A stretch of 36,112 bases of DNA from Opitutus sp. GAS368 (GCA_945869845.1 CAMBRG010000021.1:1-36112); one strand, 5' to 3'. Positions 1-9,623 are shown, numbered from the stretch's first letter. Notes: generated from the letters alone by a model not told the origin. Translations and numbers: made by a program.

Positions 1-2
1 CT

Positions 3-3000
3 GCCGCAGCGCCCACGATTTCACTCACCGCGCCGTCGATGGGCTCGGTCGTTACCGCCGGTAGCAATGTGACCCTCACGGCGACCGCCGCCCCCGGCGC
101 GAGCGCTACCGTGGCGCAAGTCCAGTTCCTCGTCGGCACCACGATTGTGAGCACGGTGACGGCGGCGCCTTACTCAACCACGTGGATCCCCTCAACAGCG
201 GGAAATTTTTCTCTTACCGCCCGTGTCACCGACTCCAATGGTGTGGTGGTAACCTCAAGCGCGGTCAGCGTCACGGCAGCGGCAGCTGCTGTGACTACGG
301 TCGCCATTAGCGCCCCGGTTAATAACGCCACCGCTACCGTCGGAACTTCAGTCACCGTCACGGCTTCAGCCAGCGCTAGCACCGGAGCGACCATCAGTTC
401 AGTCGCGTTTTTTGCCAACGGTGTCGCCATTGGCGCGCCGGTCACGACTGCGCCATATTCGATCGCGTGGACGCCGACCGCCGCGGGCACCATTCAGTTG
501 ACGGCCCGCGCCACCGATTCACTTACAGTCGCGGCGACGTCGTCGATCGTGAACGTGGTCGTCTCGGACACCTCCGCTCCCGCATTGACGGTGGCCCTTT
601 CACCTGGGGTCGCGCCCGGCACCACCTTGCCGGCCGGAGCGACGCGCTTCGTGCTCGCGACCACCCAAGCCGCCGCGGGCCGTGCCATTGTCGGCGTCGA
701 GTTTTATATCGATGACGTCAAAGTCGGAGAGATGACTACCGCGCCCTACGTCTATAAGTACGTGGCGCCCGCGGCGACCGGCCTCTACTCGCTGACCATC
801 CGATCCATCGACAACGCCGGTTTTTCCCGCGATGTTTCACAGACGCTGACCGTTGTTTCCGCGGTCGGGCGGCCGCCGACCTCCACCCTGATCACGCCGA
901 CCAATGGTTCGGTCGCCATTCCTGGGACAGCCATCAGCCTCGCCGCAACCGCGCTGAGCGTCGGTGGCAGTGTCGCCAGCGTTCAGTTTTACGCCAACGG
1001 TGCGCCGGTGGGTAGTCCGGTCGTGGCCTCTCCCTACGTCGGCTCGTTTGTTCCAACCCTTCCTGGTAGCTACGTCATCGAGGCAATCGCTACCGACGAT
1101 CGCGGGAACACCACGCTTTCGAACGCGGCGACCGTGACAGCCGCCTTCACGAGCCCATCGGCTGCAATCACGTCGCCGCTCGGGACTCAAGTCGCACCGA
1201 CGAGGGCAACCCCTGGCGTGCCGCTCACCCTTTCGGCCACCGCTACCGGTGGCAGCGCCGCGACGGTCCTGCTCGTGGAATTCCTTGTTTCCGGCAATGT
1301 CGTCGGCACCCGCACGACTCCGACGGTAGCCAACGGCAGCACCTACTCATTGCTTTGGACGCCGACCACTGCGCAGTTGGGCGTCGCACCGATCACCGCC
1401 CGGGTGACCGACACCAATTCTCTGACTTCGACCTCGCTCCCGACCTTCGTGAGCGTCGTGGCTCTCACGACCCCGCCGCCCGTCATCACCGGCGTGGGCG
1501 TGAATCCGATCCCCGGTCTCGGCCTGCAATCGCTCTCAACCGCCAATATTGTGGCGACGGTCGCGCCCGGTAACACTTCGCTGAACATCGCCTCCGTGGA
1601 GTTTTTCCTCACCGACGGCATCAACGCCACCCGGCTCGGGACCGGGGCGCGCGAGGTCCCGACCGCGAATCTCTATCGGCTCGTTTACAACTTCGGCGCC
1701 TTCGATTTTTCCGCGATTACACCCAACGGCGCCGGCGCTTATCCGGTGCAGCTCTTCGTCATTGCCCGCGATAATTCCGGCGTTCAGACGCAGTCCGGTT
1801 TGATCAACCTCGCCGTGAACCCGTCGTCGAGCGCGCCGCCGACGATCCAAGTCCAAGCTCTCGGCGGCACGACGATTGCGCAGGGCAACACCTTCCAGCT
1901 CCTCGCGCTCCCGACCGACACGGACGGCAACGTCGCCTCGATCCAGCTCTACTCCAACGGCGTGCCATCGGGCGCTGCGCAGCTCAATCCGATCAACGGC
2001 GGGGTTGCTTCGTTTTTCTTCACGCCGACCGCGGCCGGCACGTTCCGACTCTTTGCCTCGGTCACCGATGACACGGGCAACACCAGCATCTCGACCGTGG
2101 TCACGCTAAACGTGACCGCCACCGCTGCGCCGGTAGTGACGCTCAATCTCCCGACCGACAATTCGACCGAGACCACCGTTGGCGCTCCGACCTACCTCGC
2201 CGCCACGGTCACGTTGGCCGACCAGACGCTCAACCCCACGGTCCAGTTCACGGTCAGAGGCTCGGGCGGCCGCAACGTTCCGTCGATCACGGCCACGCGG
2301 GTCGGCACCACCACGACCTATCGCGGTATCTTCACCAACGCTGTGGCTGATACCTATACGATCGGCCTGACAGCCTCCCTCGCCGGCGGGACCATTTCGA
2401 CGACCAGTCCGACGACCCGCACGGTCCGACTCAACAACGCCTCGGGCAATTTGCCGGTGATTACGTTCACCAACTTTCCCGGCACGACCACCACCGCCTC
2501 GACGGTTTCGCTGACGGCCACCGCGACCGACGGCGACGGCTTCATCGATTCGGTCGAGTTCTTCCTTAATCGAAACAGCCTCGGCTTCGGCGTTCGCGAG
2601 CAGCTCGCGAACCTCTGGCGGATTCCCACGAGCTTTGCCGGTCTGACCGCCGGGAGTTATGAAGTGCAAGCCGTCGCCCGCGACAACGCCGGCAACGCGG
2701 TCGCCACGGGCATCAGCAATCTCAACCTGACGACGGCCGCCAGCGCCGCGCCCACGCTCAGCATCGCGGCCACGCCGGCTTCCGTGGCGTTTGGCCGCAC
2801 CGTCACCCTCACTGCAACCCCGCAGGATTCCGACGGCACGATCAATTCCGTGACGTATTTTTCCAACGGAGTGGCGATCCCGGGCGGCGGGCTGAATGGT
2901 GCCGGGCCAACGTGGTCGTTCACCTATACGCCCGCGCCGACCGGAACCTACAACGTCTACGCGCTCGCGACGGATAACACCGGCAACACCGCGCTTTCCC

Positions 3001-4913
3001 CGGTGTTAAATGTCACGGTGCGGCCCAACAATCCGCTGCTCGACGACACGGCGTTCATTTTGCAGACGGCGACCGATATCGCGGCCGCGGCGCCGAACGC
3101 GGTGCAACTCGCGGCGTTCGAAGCCCAGCTTGCGTCCGGTGCTCTCACGCGGGCGCAGTTCGCCGCCAACCTCGCCACGGGCAACGGTGCGTTCAACAAC
3201 ACCAATTTTAACCAAATCGCCAACGCACTCGCCGCCTACTGGCTGCTGATGGGCGAGTGGCCGACGTCCGCCAACTACACGAATATCTTCAACAATCGCG
3301 GCAGCCTGTCGAATGTCGTCGGAGCGATTATTGGCTCGCCCGAGTATCTCGTGAAATATGGCGCAACGCCCACCGCCGCGCTGCTCAATAATCCTAACGG
3401 CGTGCTGCCGGCCCGGACGTTCCTGGCTCGTCTGCACACCGGAGCCGGTCTCGCCGGACCCAGCGACTTGGATGTGCTGCGTTTCATGAGCAATGACACG
3501 GCGAACGTGTCGCTCGGCATCGGCCGGGGCTACCAACCGGTGGGGCTTAACACCGCCATCGCCGAATTCATTTCGATCCGCAACGCGGGCAACGCCGCCC
3601 TCATCGCCGCCGGACGCACGGCCGCGCTTTATTACCAACTCAGTCGGCCGACGGTCGTCACTCCTCAGGAAGCGTCGGCTACGACCAACACGGTTTCGAC
3701 GGCGGCGCAAGTTGCGACCCGGGTCGCAGCCTTGCTCGTGCTCCTCGACCTGACCGCCGTGGCTGACGCCGCGCTGAAAGATCCGCTTTACTCGTTCCGC
3801 TACGTGACGATCACGCGGCAGCCCCAGCCGCTCACGATTGCACCTCGCTCCGGTGCGATCTTCTCGGTCGTCGCGCTCGGCGCTCCGCCGATCAGTTACC
3901 AATGGCTCCAGAACGGCGCGCCGATCGCCGGGGGCAATTCCGCCACCCTGCTCCTGACCAACGTCAACACGCCGCAAGCGGGTAATTATTCCGTCGTGGT
4001 CACGACGAGTGCCGGCTCGGTCACGAGCAATCCGGCGCTCCTCACGCTGTCCACCGCGCCGACCCGTCTCGGCAGCATCTCGTCGCGTGGCCTCGCCGGC
4101 AACGGCGCCAACGTCCTCACGGCTGGTTTCGCGGTCACCGGCACGGGCACGAAGCAGATGCTGATCCGGGTGATCGGTCCCACTCTTGCCGGGCAGGGGA
4201 TCACCGGGTTCTTGGCCGATCCCAATCTCACGCTGCTCAACTCGGCCGGGGCTGTAGTGCAGACGAACGAGGATTGGGGCACGCAAGTCGGCGGCGCGGC
4301 CGCCGTCACGGCGATCCAGCAAGCGACCACGCGCCTGCGCACCTTCGCTTTGCCCAACAACTCCCGCGACGCCGTCGTCCTCGCGACCCTCAATCCCGGT
4401 AGCTACACCGTGCAGGCGCGCGGAGCCGGTAACACCACCGGCGTGGCTATCGTGGAAGTTTACGACGCGAGCGTCGCGCTCACCGGGCCCAAGGCGATCG
4501 GCGTCTCGACCCGCACCAACGTGGGCTCAGGCGAAAACGTGCTCATCGCGGGCTTCGCCGTCACTGGCACCGTGACGCGCCGCGTGCTCATCCGCGGGAT
4601 CGGCCCGACCCTCCGCATCTTCCCCGGGATCGGTGCCAATTCCGTGCTGAACGACCCGCAGCTCACGCTGTTCGATGCGACGCCGCAGCGCCGGATTCTT
4701 GCCACCAACGACAACTGGGCCTCGGGCGAGGATGCCGCGTTCCTCGCGGCCGCCACGGCCGGCGCCGGCGTCTTCCCGTTGGCCAACGGCAGCCTGGACT
4801 CCGCGATTATCATCATGCTTCCGCCCGGCTCTTATACGGCCCAGCTCAGCGGCGTCGGTACGACCAACAACACGGGCATCGGTCTGATTGAGGTCTACGA
4901 CGTCGATCCGTGA
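3..4913 (+). CDS. Giant secreted multi-Ig-domain protein, 5' end missing
   Basis: The reading frame is already open at the left edge (codons begin at base 3), so the start and any signal peptide lie outside; 1636 residues are visible. About ten repeated Ig-like units of roughly 90-110 residues come first. Each has the pattern ATATDxDGxIxxVxFxxNG followed by PYxxxWTPxxAGxYxLTARATD, typical of bacterial Ig-like (Big_7-type) domains. Around residues 1013-1270 there is a mostly helical, Ala/Asn-rich region that faintly resembles DUF4214. Another Ig-like domain follows (YQWLQNG ... AGNYSVVV), then two copies of a ~130-residue module (about 4062-4470 and 4480-4910) containing GFAVTGT, L-I-R-x-I-GPTL and a terminal EVYD. 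The same Ig plus double-module ending occurs in the isomerase gene at 29550. Probably a cell-surface or matrix adhesin; exact function unknown. Confidence 0.85.
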   Translation, partial: AAAPTISLTAPSMGSVVTAGSNVTLTATAAPGASATVAQVQFLVGTTIVSTVTAAPYSTTWIPSTAGNFSLTARVTDSNGVVVTSSAVSVTAAAAAVTTVAISAPVNNATATVGTSVTVTASASASTGATISSVAFFANGVAIGAPVTTAPYSIAWTPTAAGTIQLTARATDSLTVAATSSIVNVVVSDTSAPALTVALSPGVAPGTTLPAGATRFVLATTQAAAGRAIVGVEFYIDDVKVGEMTTAPYVYKYVAPAATGLYSLTIRSIDNAGFSRDVSQTLTVVSAVGRPPTSTLITPTNGSVAIPGTAISLAATALSVGGSVASVQFYANGAPVGSPVVASPYVGSFVPTLPGSYVIEAIATDDRGNTTLSNAATVTAAFTSPSAAITSPLGTQVAPTRATPGVPLTLSATATGGSAATVLLVEFLVSGNVVGTRTTPTVANGSTYSLLWTPTTAQLGVAPITARVTDTNSLTSTSLPTFVSVVALTTPPPVITGVGVNPIPGLGLQSLSTANIVATVAPGNTSLNIASVEFFLTDGINATRLGTGAREVPTANLYRLVYNFGAFDFSAITPNGAGAYPVQLFVIARDNSGVQTQSGLINLAVNPSSSAPPTIQVQALGGTTIAQGNTFQLLALPTDTDGNVASIQLYSNGVPSGAAQLNPINGGVASFFFTPTAAGTFRLFASVTDDTGNTSISTVVTLNVTATAAPVVTLNLPTDNSTETTVGAPTYLAATVTLADQTLNPTVQFTVRGSGGRNVPSITATRVGTTTTYRGIFTNAVADTYTIGLTASLAGGTISTTSPTTRTVRLNNASGNLPVITFTNFPGTTTTASTVSLTATATDGDGFIDSVEFFLNRNSLGFGVREQLANLWRIPTSFAGLTAGSYEVQAVARDNAGNAVATGISNLNLTTAASAAPTLSIAATPASVAFGRTVTLTATPQDSDGTINSVTYFSNGVAIPGGGLNGAGPTWSFTYTPAPTGTYNVYALATDNTGNTALSPVLNVTVRPNNPLLDDTAFILQTATDIAAAAPNAVQLAAFEAQLASGALTRAQFAANLATGNGAFNNTNFNQIANALAAYWLLMGEWPTSANYTNIFNNRGSLSNVVGAIIGSPEYLVKYGATPTAALLNNPNGVLPARTFLARLHTGAGLAGPSDLDVLRFMSNDTANVSLGIGRGYQPVGLNTAIAEFISIRNAGNAALIAAGRTAALYYQLSRPTVVTPQEASATTNTVSTAAQVATRVAALLVLLDLTAVADAALKDPLYSFRYVTITRQPQPLTIAPRSGAIFSVVALGAPPISYQWLQNGAPIAGGNSATLLLTNVNTPQAGNYSVVVTTSAGSVTSNPALLTLSTAPTRLGSISSRGLAGNGANVLTAGFAVTGTGTKQMLIRVIGPTLAGQGITGFLADPNLTLLNSAGAVVQTNEDWGTQVGGAAAVTAIQQATTRLRTFALPNNSRDAVVLATLNPGSYTVQARGAGNTTGVAIVEVYDASVALTGPKAIGVSTRTNVGSGENVLIAGFAVTGTVTRRVLIRGIGPTLRIFPGIGANSVLNDPQLTLFDATPQRRILATNDNWASGEDAAFLAAATAGAGVFPLANGSLDSAIIIMLPPGSYTAQLSGVGTTNNTGIGLIEVYDVDP

Positions 4914-4928
4914 CCCGGCGTGGGCGGC

Positions 4929-4963
4929 GCATCCCGCCCGGGTTTGGAACCCGGGCGAGATGC
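4929..4963. terminator. Long near-perfect hairpin after the giant Ig-protein gene
   Basis: Bases 4929-4944 pair with 4948-4963 around a TGG loop: 15 base pairs with a single C/A mismatch (4934 against 4958). It begins 15 bases after the stop codon at 4911-4913. There is no T-run after it on either strand, so it may be a Rho-assisted or mRNA-stabilising 3' structure, or a dispersed palindromic repeat, rather than a classic intrinsic terminator. The sequence differs from the hairpin repeats at 9624, 10714 and 12265. Confidence 0.55.
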
Positions 4964-5079
4964 CGGGGCCGCGTTTCAATCCGTCGTTCGAAATCGGTCC
5001 GGTTGACGGCCTGCGCCCTCCGCATTTTCGGTCTGTTTTCTCCGCCCGGCCGTCTTTGCCCCGTCGTTCTTACTTTCGC

Positions 5080-6240
5080 ATGAATCCGTATACTATTCGC
5101 CCTGCCGGCTTCGTTGTCTTGATCGCTGCTATCGGTCTCTTGGGCACCACGATCGCCGTGCCTCCGCCCGCGATGCTGGCGCGCCCGGATCTGTCCGTTC
5201 CTGCGGTCGCGCCCGAGGGCGCGGACCGCTATCTTCCCACGGTTGTTGATTCGGCCGCGAATGTCGCGCCCACGCCTGCGCCCGAGGGCATGGCTTGGAT
5301 TCCGGGCGGCGAGTTCTCGATGGGTTCAAGCGATCCACGTCGCGAACTCTGCGGTGGCAACGAGCCGATGGAGGACGCGCGGCCCATTCACCGCGTATCG
5401 GTCGGCGGATTTTGGATGGACCGCACCGAGGTCACCAACGCCGAGTTTGCCCGGTTCGTCGCGGCCACGGGCTACGTGACGTTTGCGGAAAAAGTCCCGC
5501 GTCCCGAAGATTATCCCGGCGCGCAGCCGGAGATGTTGGTCGCCGGCTCGATCGTGTTTGAACAGCCCCGCGAGCCCGTGCCGCTCGGCAACGCCCTGCG
5601 GTGGTGGCGCTACGTCCCCGGCGCCAATTGGCGTCATCCGACCGGTCCGACGAGCAATCTGACCGGCCGCGACCGTGAGCCGGTCGTTCATATTGCCTAC
5701 GTCGATGCCGAGGCCTACGCCGCCTGGGCCGGAAAGCGTTTGCCGACGGAAGCCGAGTGGGAGTTTGCCGCGCGGGGCGGGCTGACGGGCCAACGCTACT
5801 CCTGGGGCACCGATCTCACGGTTGAGGGCAAGTGGCTGGCCAACATTTGGCAGGGGACGTTCCCGCATCAGAACGACGCAGGCGACGGTTTTGCCGGCGT
5901 CGCGCCCGTGGCCTCGTTCCCGGCCAATGCCTACGGCCTTTTTGATATGTCGGGAAATGTGTGGGAGTGGTGCAGCGATTGGTATCGGCCCGATGCGTAT
6001 GCGCTCGCGGTGAGAGCGGCGGGCGGTGGCGTCGTCCGCGACCCGCGGGGAGTGGCCCAAAGCGAGAGCTATGATCCCGCCGAGCCCGGTATGGTAAAAC
6101 GCGTGCAGCGGAGCGGTTCGTTCCTCTGCACAGACCAATATTGCACCCGTTACATGGTGGGCACGCGGGGCAAAGGCGCGCCCGACACGGGCAGCAATCA
6201 CGCGGGCTTCCGCTGCGTGCAGGACGTCGCCAAACGTTGA
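5080..6240 (+). CDS. Formylglycine-generating enzyme (SUMF1/FGE-sulfatase) family protein
   Basis: A 386-residue protein of the FGE-sulfatase fold. These enzymes oxidise a cysteine in sulfatases to formylglycine, though many relatives have other roles. The start is set at the ATG at 5080 because it gives a hydrophobic export/anchor segment (about residues 8-24, FVVLIAAIGLLGTTIAV); the open frame extends further upstream without a plausible signal. Family hallmarks are GGEFSMGS, DRTEVTNAEFARFV, KRLPTEAEWEFAARGG, GNVWEWCSDWY and a terminal GFRC. Cys350 and Cys355 (GSFLCTDQYC) match the C-x4-C copper-binding catalytic pair of aerobic FGE (human C336/C341), which many non-catalytic relatives lack. 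No sulfatase gene lies in this window. The gene stands alone, 166 bases after the Ig-protein gene and convergent with the ThuA-like gene. Confidence 0.88.
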   Translation: MNPYTIRPAGFVVLIAAIGLLGTTIAVPPPAMLARPDLSVPAVAPEGADRYLPTVVDSAANVAPTPAPEGMAWIPGGEFSMGSSDPRRELCGGNEPMEDARPIHRVSVGGFWMDRTEVTNAEFARFVAATGYVTFAEKVPRPEDYPGAQPEMLVAGSIVFEQPREPVPLGNALRWWRYVPGANWRHPTGPTSNLTGRDREPVVHIAYVDAEAYAAWAGKRLPTEAEWEFAARGGLTGQRYSWGTDLTVEGKWLANIWQGTFPHQNDAGDGFAGVAPVASFPANAYGLFDMSGNVWEWCSDWYRPDAYALAVRAAGGGVVRDPRGVAQSESYDPAEPGMVKRVQRSGSFLCTDQYCTRYMVGTRGKGAPDTGSNHAGFRCVQDVAKR

Positions 6241-6317
6241 GTTTTGCCGTTCCGCCCAACCGTGCGGTCATCGCGTGGGGCGCGGAGCGCGCGGTGGCGG
6301 CCTCGCTGGATTGCTCC

Positions 6318-6338
6318 GTCGCCCGCTTGGCGGGAGAC
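6318..6338. terminator. Possible hairpin between convergent genes
   Basis: Bases 6318-6326 can pair with 6330-6338 around a TTG loop, with one G/A mismatch. It lies in the 134-base gap between the convergent FGE-type and ThuA-like genes. There is no clean T-run on either side, so a terminator role is only suggested by position. Confidence 0.3.
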
Positions 6339-6374
6339 TCGCCATGACCGTCTGTTCTTTCTCGGCCGTCCGGA

Positions 6375-7145
6375 TTACGGGGCGCTCTTGGATCGGCCGC
6401 TGGCCCAGAGCAGGCCTTGGGCGACGGTGCGGATGAAGATCGGATCGGCCCACGTGGCGTTGCCGTGACCAAAGGTTGTGCCAAAAACCCGGGTGCCGTG
6501 GTAGTCGTTGATCCAGATGGCGGCGTGGTCCTTGCCGTCTTTTTCACTTTTTGAAACCGCGAGCGCCTGCGCCTTGGGCCATAGTTTCTCGATGATGTAG
6601 AGCTCGTCCATGGGCGTGGTCCAGACGGCGGGGAAGCCGCGGAGCGCCGGGTGGGCTTGGCCGGCGGCGGTGGGGATGACGGCGTAGTTTGCCTGATGAT
6701 CGTGCTTGCGGCTGGTGACGCCCAAGAACTCGCGCCACGAGTCGTCGGCGAGGGCGCGGTAGGTGTGCATCGCGCAATGAATCACGACGGCGGGAGTGCC
6801 GGTGCGATGGCCGGCGAGAATTTTTGCGATGTAGGCCGGGTCGTTGGTGTCGGCGAAGCACTCGTTGTGCACGACGACATCGTAGGCTTTGGCCCAGTTG
6901 GGATCTTCGTAGAGTTTGATCTGGGCGCGGGTGGTTTTGCCGCCTTCGTTCACGACGGTCCACGTGACGTTGCCCACCTGCTTGACGCCCTCGGTGAGAG
7001 CTTTGGCCTGAAAATCATAATCGTGGCAGCAGCCGCCGGTGATGAGGAGGGCGCGGACGGGGTTCGCGGGGGCGGGGGTCGGGGTGGCCGCGAAAGCTTG
7101 GGCGGTGAGCGTCGCGAAGAGGGCGAAGACTGCGGATAATCTCAT
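6375..7145 (-). CDS. ThuA-like domain protein, exported
   Basis: A 256-residue protein with a signal peptide (MRLSAVFALFATLTAQAFA) followed directly by a ThuA-like domain with a glutamine-amidotransferase-type fold. Recognisable features are the opening strand RALLITGGCCHDYDFQ, VVHNECFADTNDP, GTPAVVIHCAMHTYR and the closing ISP-type segment GTRVFGTTFGHGNATW. ThuA proteins are linked to sugar (trehalose and related) metabolism, but the reaction of secreted members is poorly defined. The ATG at 7145 is well placed. It is the last gene of the minus-strand cluster, 63 bases after the metallo-hydrolase gene, and is probably co-transcribed with it. Confidence 0.85.
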   Translation of the reverse strand: MRLSAVFALFATLTAQAFAATPTPAPANPVRALLITGGCCHDYDFQAKALTEGVKQVGNVTWTVVNEGGKTTRAQIKLYEDPNWAKAYDVVVHNECFADTNDPAYIAKILAGHRTGTPAVVIHCAMHTYRALADDSWREFLGVTSRKHDHQANYAVIPTAAGQAHPALRGFPAVWTTPMDELYIIEKLWPKAQALAVSKSEKDGKDHAAIWINDYHGTRVFGTTFGHGNATWADPIFIRTVAQGLLWASGRSKSAP

Positions 7146-7208
7146 GGTGGAAATTGGAATGGGAGGGCAGAAAGTTGGAAAGCGAGAACGGCGGGGCGAC
7201 GACTGTGG

Positions 7209-8225
7209 TCAAATACCCCAGTTCCAGCGTTCTTGTTGCCAAGTGTAGCCACGGTCGGCGCGGGCGACTCGTCCGAGGCCGGGGAAGGGGAGGTGAAAGC
7301 CGTAGGCGCGCTCGTGGGTGGTGGAGAGTTCGACGAAGATTTTCTTGCGGGTGTCGACGGCTTGCTCGGGGTGGTGGTCGAAGTTGATAGCCCATGACGG
7401 GTCGGAGAACATGAGCGTGTGGTGGTGGGCAACGTCCATGAAATGGAGGAGCGAGTGCGAGCCGGAACGGAGGCGGAAGAGGGCGTGGCCGGCGGTGTGG
7501 CCGCGGCCGGGCACGAACGTAATTGCGCCGCCGAGCACGGAGTCGCCCTCGCAGTGGAGCTGGAGCTGGGGTTGGAGGATGTCGAATTTGGCGCGGTTGG
7601 ATTTGATCATGCCGGGGAGGCCCCTGGGATCGCGCTTGGTCTGGGAAAAGTCGGGCGTGAGCGCGCGCCAGAAATCCAGTTCTTCGCGCAGGCAGTGGAC
7701 GGCGGCGTTGGGGAAGGCGGGACGGTTGCCGGTGACGAAGCCGTTGAGGTGGTCGGCGTGGGCGTGGCTGAGGAAGGCGTGGGTTACCTTTTCTGGGGCG
7801 ATGCCGATAGCGGAGAGGTTGGCCATGAGCCAGCCATTGTCGGGGTTCTTGGTGGCGCCGAAGCCGGCGTCGAAGAGGACGACTTCGTTGCCGATTTTGG
7901 CTACAAGGATGTTAACGTAGAGCGGGAGCACATCGGTGCGCTCGCCACGGGACTCGAGGTCGGCCCGCATGACGGGGCGGTCGGCCTCCGGGAGCATGAG
8001 GGCGAGGCCTTCTTTGAGGGCCATGCTGGCATCGCTGATGGACCAGGCCTCGATCTCACCGATGGCGAAGCGGTAGGCGGTGGGGTTGCGCACGGGGCCC
8101 GGAGTCGGGGCGGTGGCGGCGGACTCGGCGGCGAAGGCGGATCGCGGGAGCGCGGCGGCGGTGAAGCCGGCGGCCGCGGCGGTGAGGAATTGGCGGCGGG
8201 AGGAGGGCGGGGTGGCGTGCGGCAT
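7209..8225 (-). CDS. Tat-exported metallo-beta-lactamase-fold hydrolase (lactonase / methyl-parathion-hydrolase-like)
   Basis: A 338-residue protein with a twin-arginine signal (SRRQFLTAAAAGF, residues 9-21). The MBL-fold zinc ligands are all visible: His154, His156, Asp158 and His159 in SHAHADHLNG, His243 in GRGHTAGH, Asp264 in HFMDVAHHH and His311 in GFHLPFPGLG. The order and the C-terminal HLPFPGLG resemble the methyl parathion hydrolase/quorum-quenching lactonase branch, so a dinuclear-zinc hydrolase of esters or lactones is likely; the substrate cannot be read from sequence. It lies 19 bases after the M20 peptidase gene and 63 before the ThuA-like gene, consistent with one operon. The start is the ATG at 8225, just before the Tat motif. 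Confidence 0.88.
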   Translation of the reverse strand: MPHATPPSSRRQFLTAAAAGFTAAALPRSAFAAESAATAPTPGPVRNPTAYRFAIGEIEAWSISDASMALKEGLALMLPEADRPVMRADLESRGERTDVLPLYVNILVAKIGNEVVLFDAGFGATKNPDNGWLMANLSAIGIAPEKVTHAFLSHAHADHLNGFVTGNRPAFPNAAVHCLREELDFWRALTPDFSQTKRDPRGLPGMIKSNRAKFDILQPQLQLHCEGDSVLGGAITFVPGRGHTAGHALFRLRSGSHSLLHFMDVAHHHTLMFSDPSWAINFDHHPEQAVDTRKKIFVELSTTHERAYGFHLPFPGLGRVARADRGYTWQQERWNWGI

Positions 8226-8244
8226 AGGAAGAGGCGGAGTGGGC

Positions 8245-9528
8245 TTAACGCGTGAGCCGGTAAATGAGGAGGGCGGTGCGCTGGATGATTTCGGGGGCGG
8301 TGGCTAGGTCGGCCCATTCGCCGGGGGCGTGGGCGCCGCCGCCGCGGAGGCCGAGGCCGTCGAGCGCGGGCAGGGGCGGGGAGACGAACGCGACGTCGCC
8401 GGCGCCGCGGGAACGTGGGTCGTAGGCGGTGATGGCGCCGAAGCCGAGGTCGCGGCTGGCTTGGTCGAGTTGGGCGAGCACCGCGCGGTTGGCGGGGGAA
8501 TCGGGCATGGCGGGATAGCCCTCGCTAAAGGTGATGGTGGCGGAGGTGCGCGGAAGATTTTTGGCGACGATGGCGCGCATGAGGGCCTGGGCTTGGGCGA
8601 GTTGGGCGGCGCTGGTGGTGCGGAGGTCGCCGCGGATGCGGGTGCTCTGCGCGGTGATGTTGGTCTTGCCCTCGGTCTTTCCGCCGGTGCGGTCGAGGGT
8701 GGTTTCGGTGCCGCCCACGATGAGGGCGGGATTGAGCGTGAGGCCGTCGAGGGGGCGAAGTTCCGCATAGAAGCCGGAGAGAATGCGGGCCGCCTCGTAA
8801 ACCGAGCCCGCGCCCATCGCGGCGGAGAAAATGGCGGAAGAATGGCCGGTGGCGCCTTGGACTTCGACTTCCCACGACGCGCTCCCGCGGCGGGCGACGG
8901 TGCCGGTTTTCCCGATGGCGCCTTCAAAAGCGAGAGCGACGTCGCTGCGCTGGGCGGCGGCGAAGAGCTCGGCGCGGGCGGTTTCCACGGGGCGGGCGAC
9001 GGCTTCTTCGTCGCCGGTCATCACGACGATGATGCGGGTGTTGGCGAGCAGACCGGCGGTGTGGAGGGCGCGGAGGGCGTAGACGATGACGAGGTTGCCG
9101 CCTTTGATGTCGCTGGCGCCGGAGCCGAAGGCCTTGTCGCCGTCGCGGCGGAAGTTGCCGCCGGGGAGGACGGTATCGAGGTGGCCGATGAGGAGCACGC
9201 GTTGGCCCCGGCTGCCAGCGTGCTCGGCGATCAGGTGTCCGGCGCGGCCGGTGGCAGCGGGAAGCGCGGCGAAACGATAGGTGAGGCCGAGGGCGGAGAG
9301 TTGCGCGCCGTAGAGATCGGAGAGTTGACGGACTCCGGCGAGATTCTCGGTGGTGCTGTCGAGTTGAACGTGTTGCTCCAGATCGCGGGCAAAGGTGCCG
9401 GCCTGCGCGTTGACGGCGGCCACGATCTTTTGCTCGTCGGGGGTGAGGGCGGCGTGAGCTGCGGGGGCGGCAGACAGGAAAAATGAGGGGACAGCGAGCG
9501 CGAGGAAGAGGGCTAAGCGAATTTGCAT
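8245..9528 (-). CDS. M20-family metallopeptidase (glutamate carboxypeptidase-like), exported
   Basis: A 427-residue protein of the M20/ArgE/CPG2 family. The ATG at 9528 is preferred over a TTG at 9564 because it opens a clean signal peptide (MQIRLALFLALAVPSFFLSAAPAAHA). Catalytic and metal residues line up with carboxypeptidase G2: His116 and Asp118 (GHLDTV), Asp140 (GASDIKGG), catalytic Glu174 and metal ligand Glu175 (TGDEE), Glu202 (AFEGA) and His400 (GAHAPGEW). The dimerisation insert carries GATGHSS. It probably removes a terminal acyl or amino-acid group from small peptides or amides in the periplasm; the substrate is unknown. It lies between the NHL propeller gene (129-base gap with a hairpin repeat) and the metallo-hydrolase gene (19 bases). 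Confidence 0.9.
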   Translation of the reverse strand: MQIRLALFLALAVPSFFLSAAPAAHAALTPDEQKIVAAVNAQAGTFARDLEQHVQLDSTTENLAGVRQLSDLYGAQLSALGLTYRFAALPAATGRAGHLIAEHAGSRGQRVLLIGHLDTVLPGGNFRRDGDKAFGSGASDIKGGNLVIVYALRALHTAGLLANTRIIVVMTGDEEAVARPVETARAELFAAAQRSDVALAFEGAIGKTGTVARRGSASWEVEVQGATGHSSAIFSAAMGAGSVYEAARILSGFYAELRPLDGLTLNPALIVGGTETTLDRTGGKTEGKTNITAQSTRIRGDLRTTSAAQLAQAQALMRAIVAKNLPRTSATITFSEGYPAMPDSPANRAVLAQLDQASRDLGFGAITAYDPRSRGAGDVAFVSPPLPALDGLGLRGGGAHAPGEWADLATAPEIIQRTALLIYRLTR

Positions 9529-9623
9529 AAAAGGAAGGAGCAGGTGGTGGGCCGAGCGGGGCAAGGAGGAGGGATGCGGCGGGCGGAGCGCAAGGTCGCG
9601 GGCGAGCTTTCCTCGCCGGGGGA

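Noticed and set aside
3006-4322. A 438-codon minus-strand open frame
   Set aside because: It is antisense to the clearly conserved C-terminal half of the giant Ig protein; Arg-rich, with no recognisable domain.
9601-9617. Short GGCGAG/CTCGCC hairpin as a terminator
   Set aside because: Only 6 base pairs and no T-run. Such palindromes are frequent by chance at this GC content.
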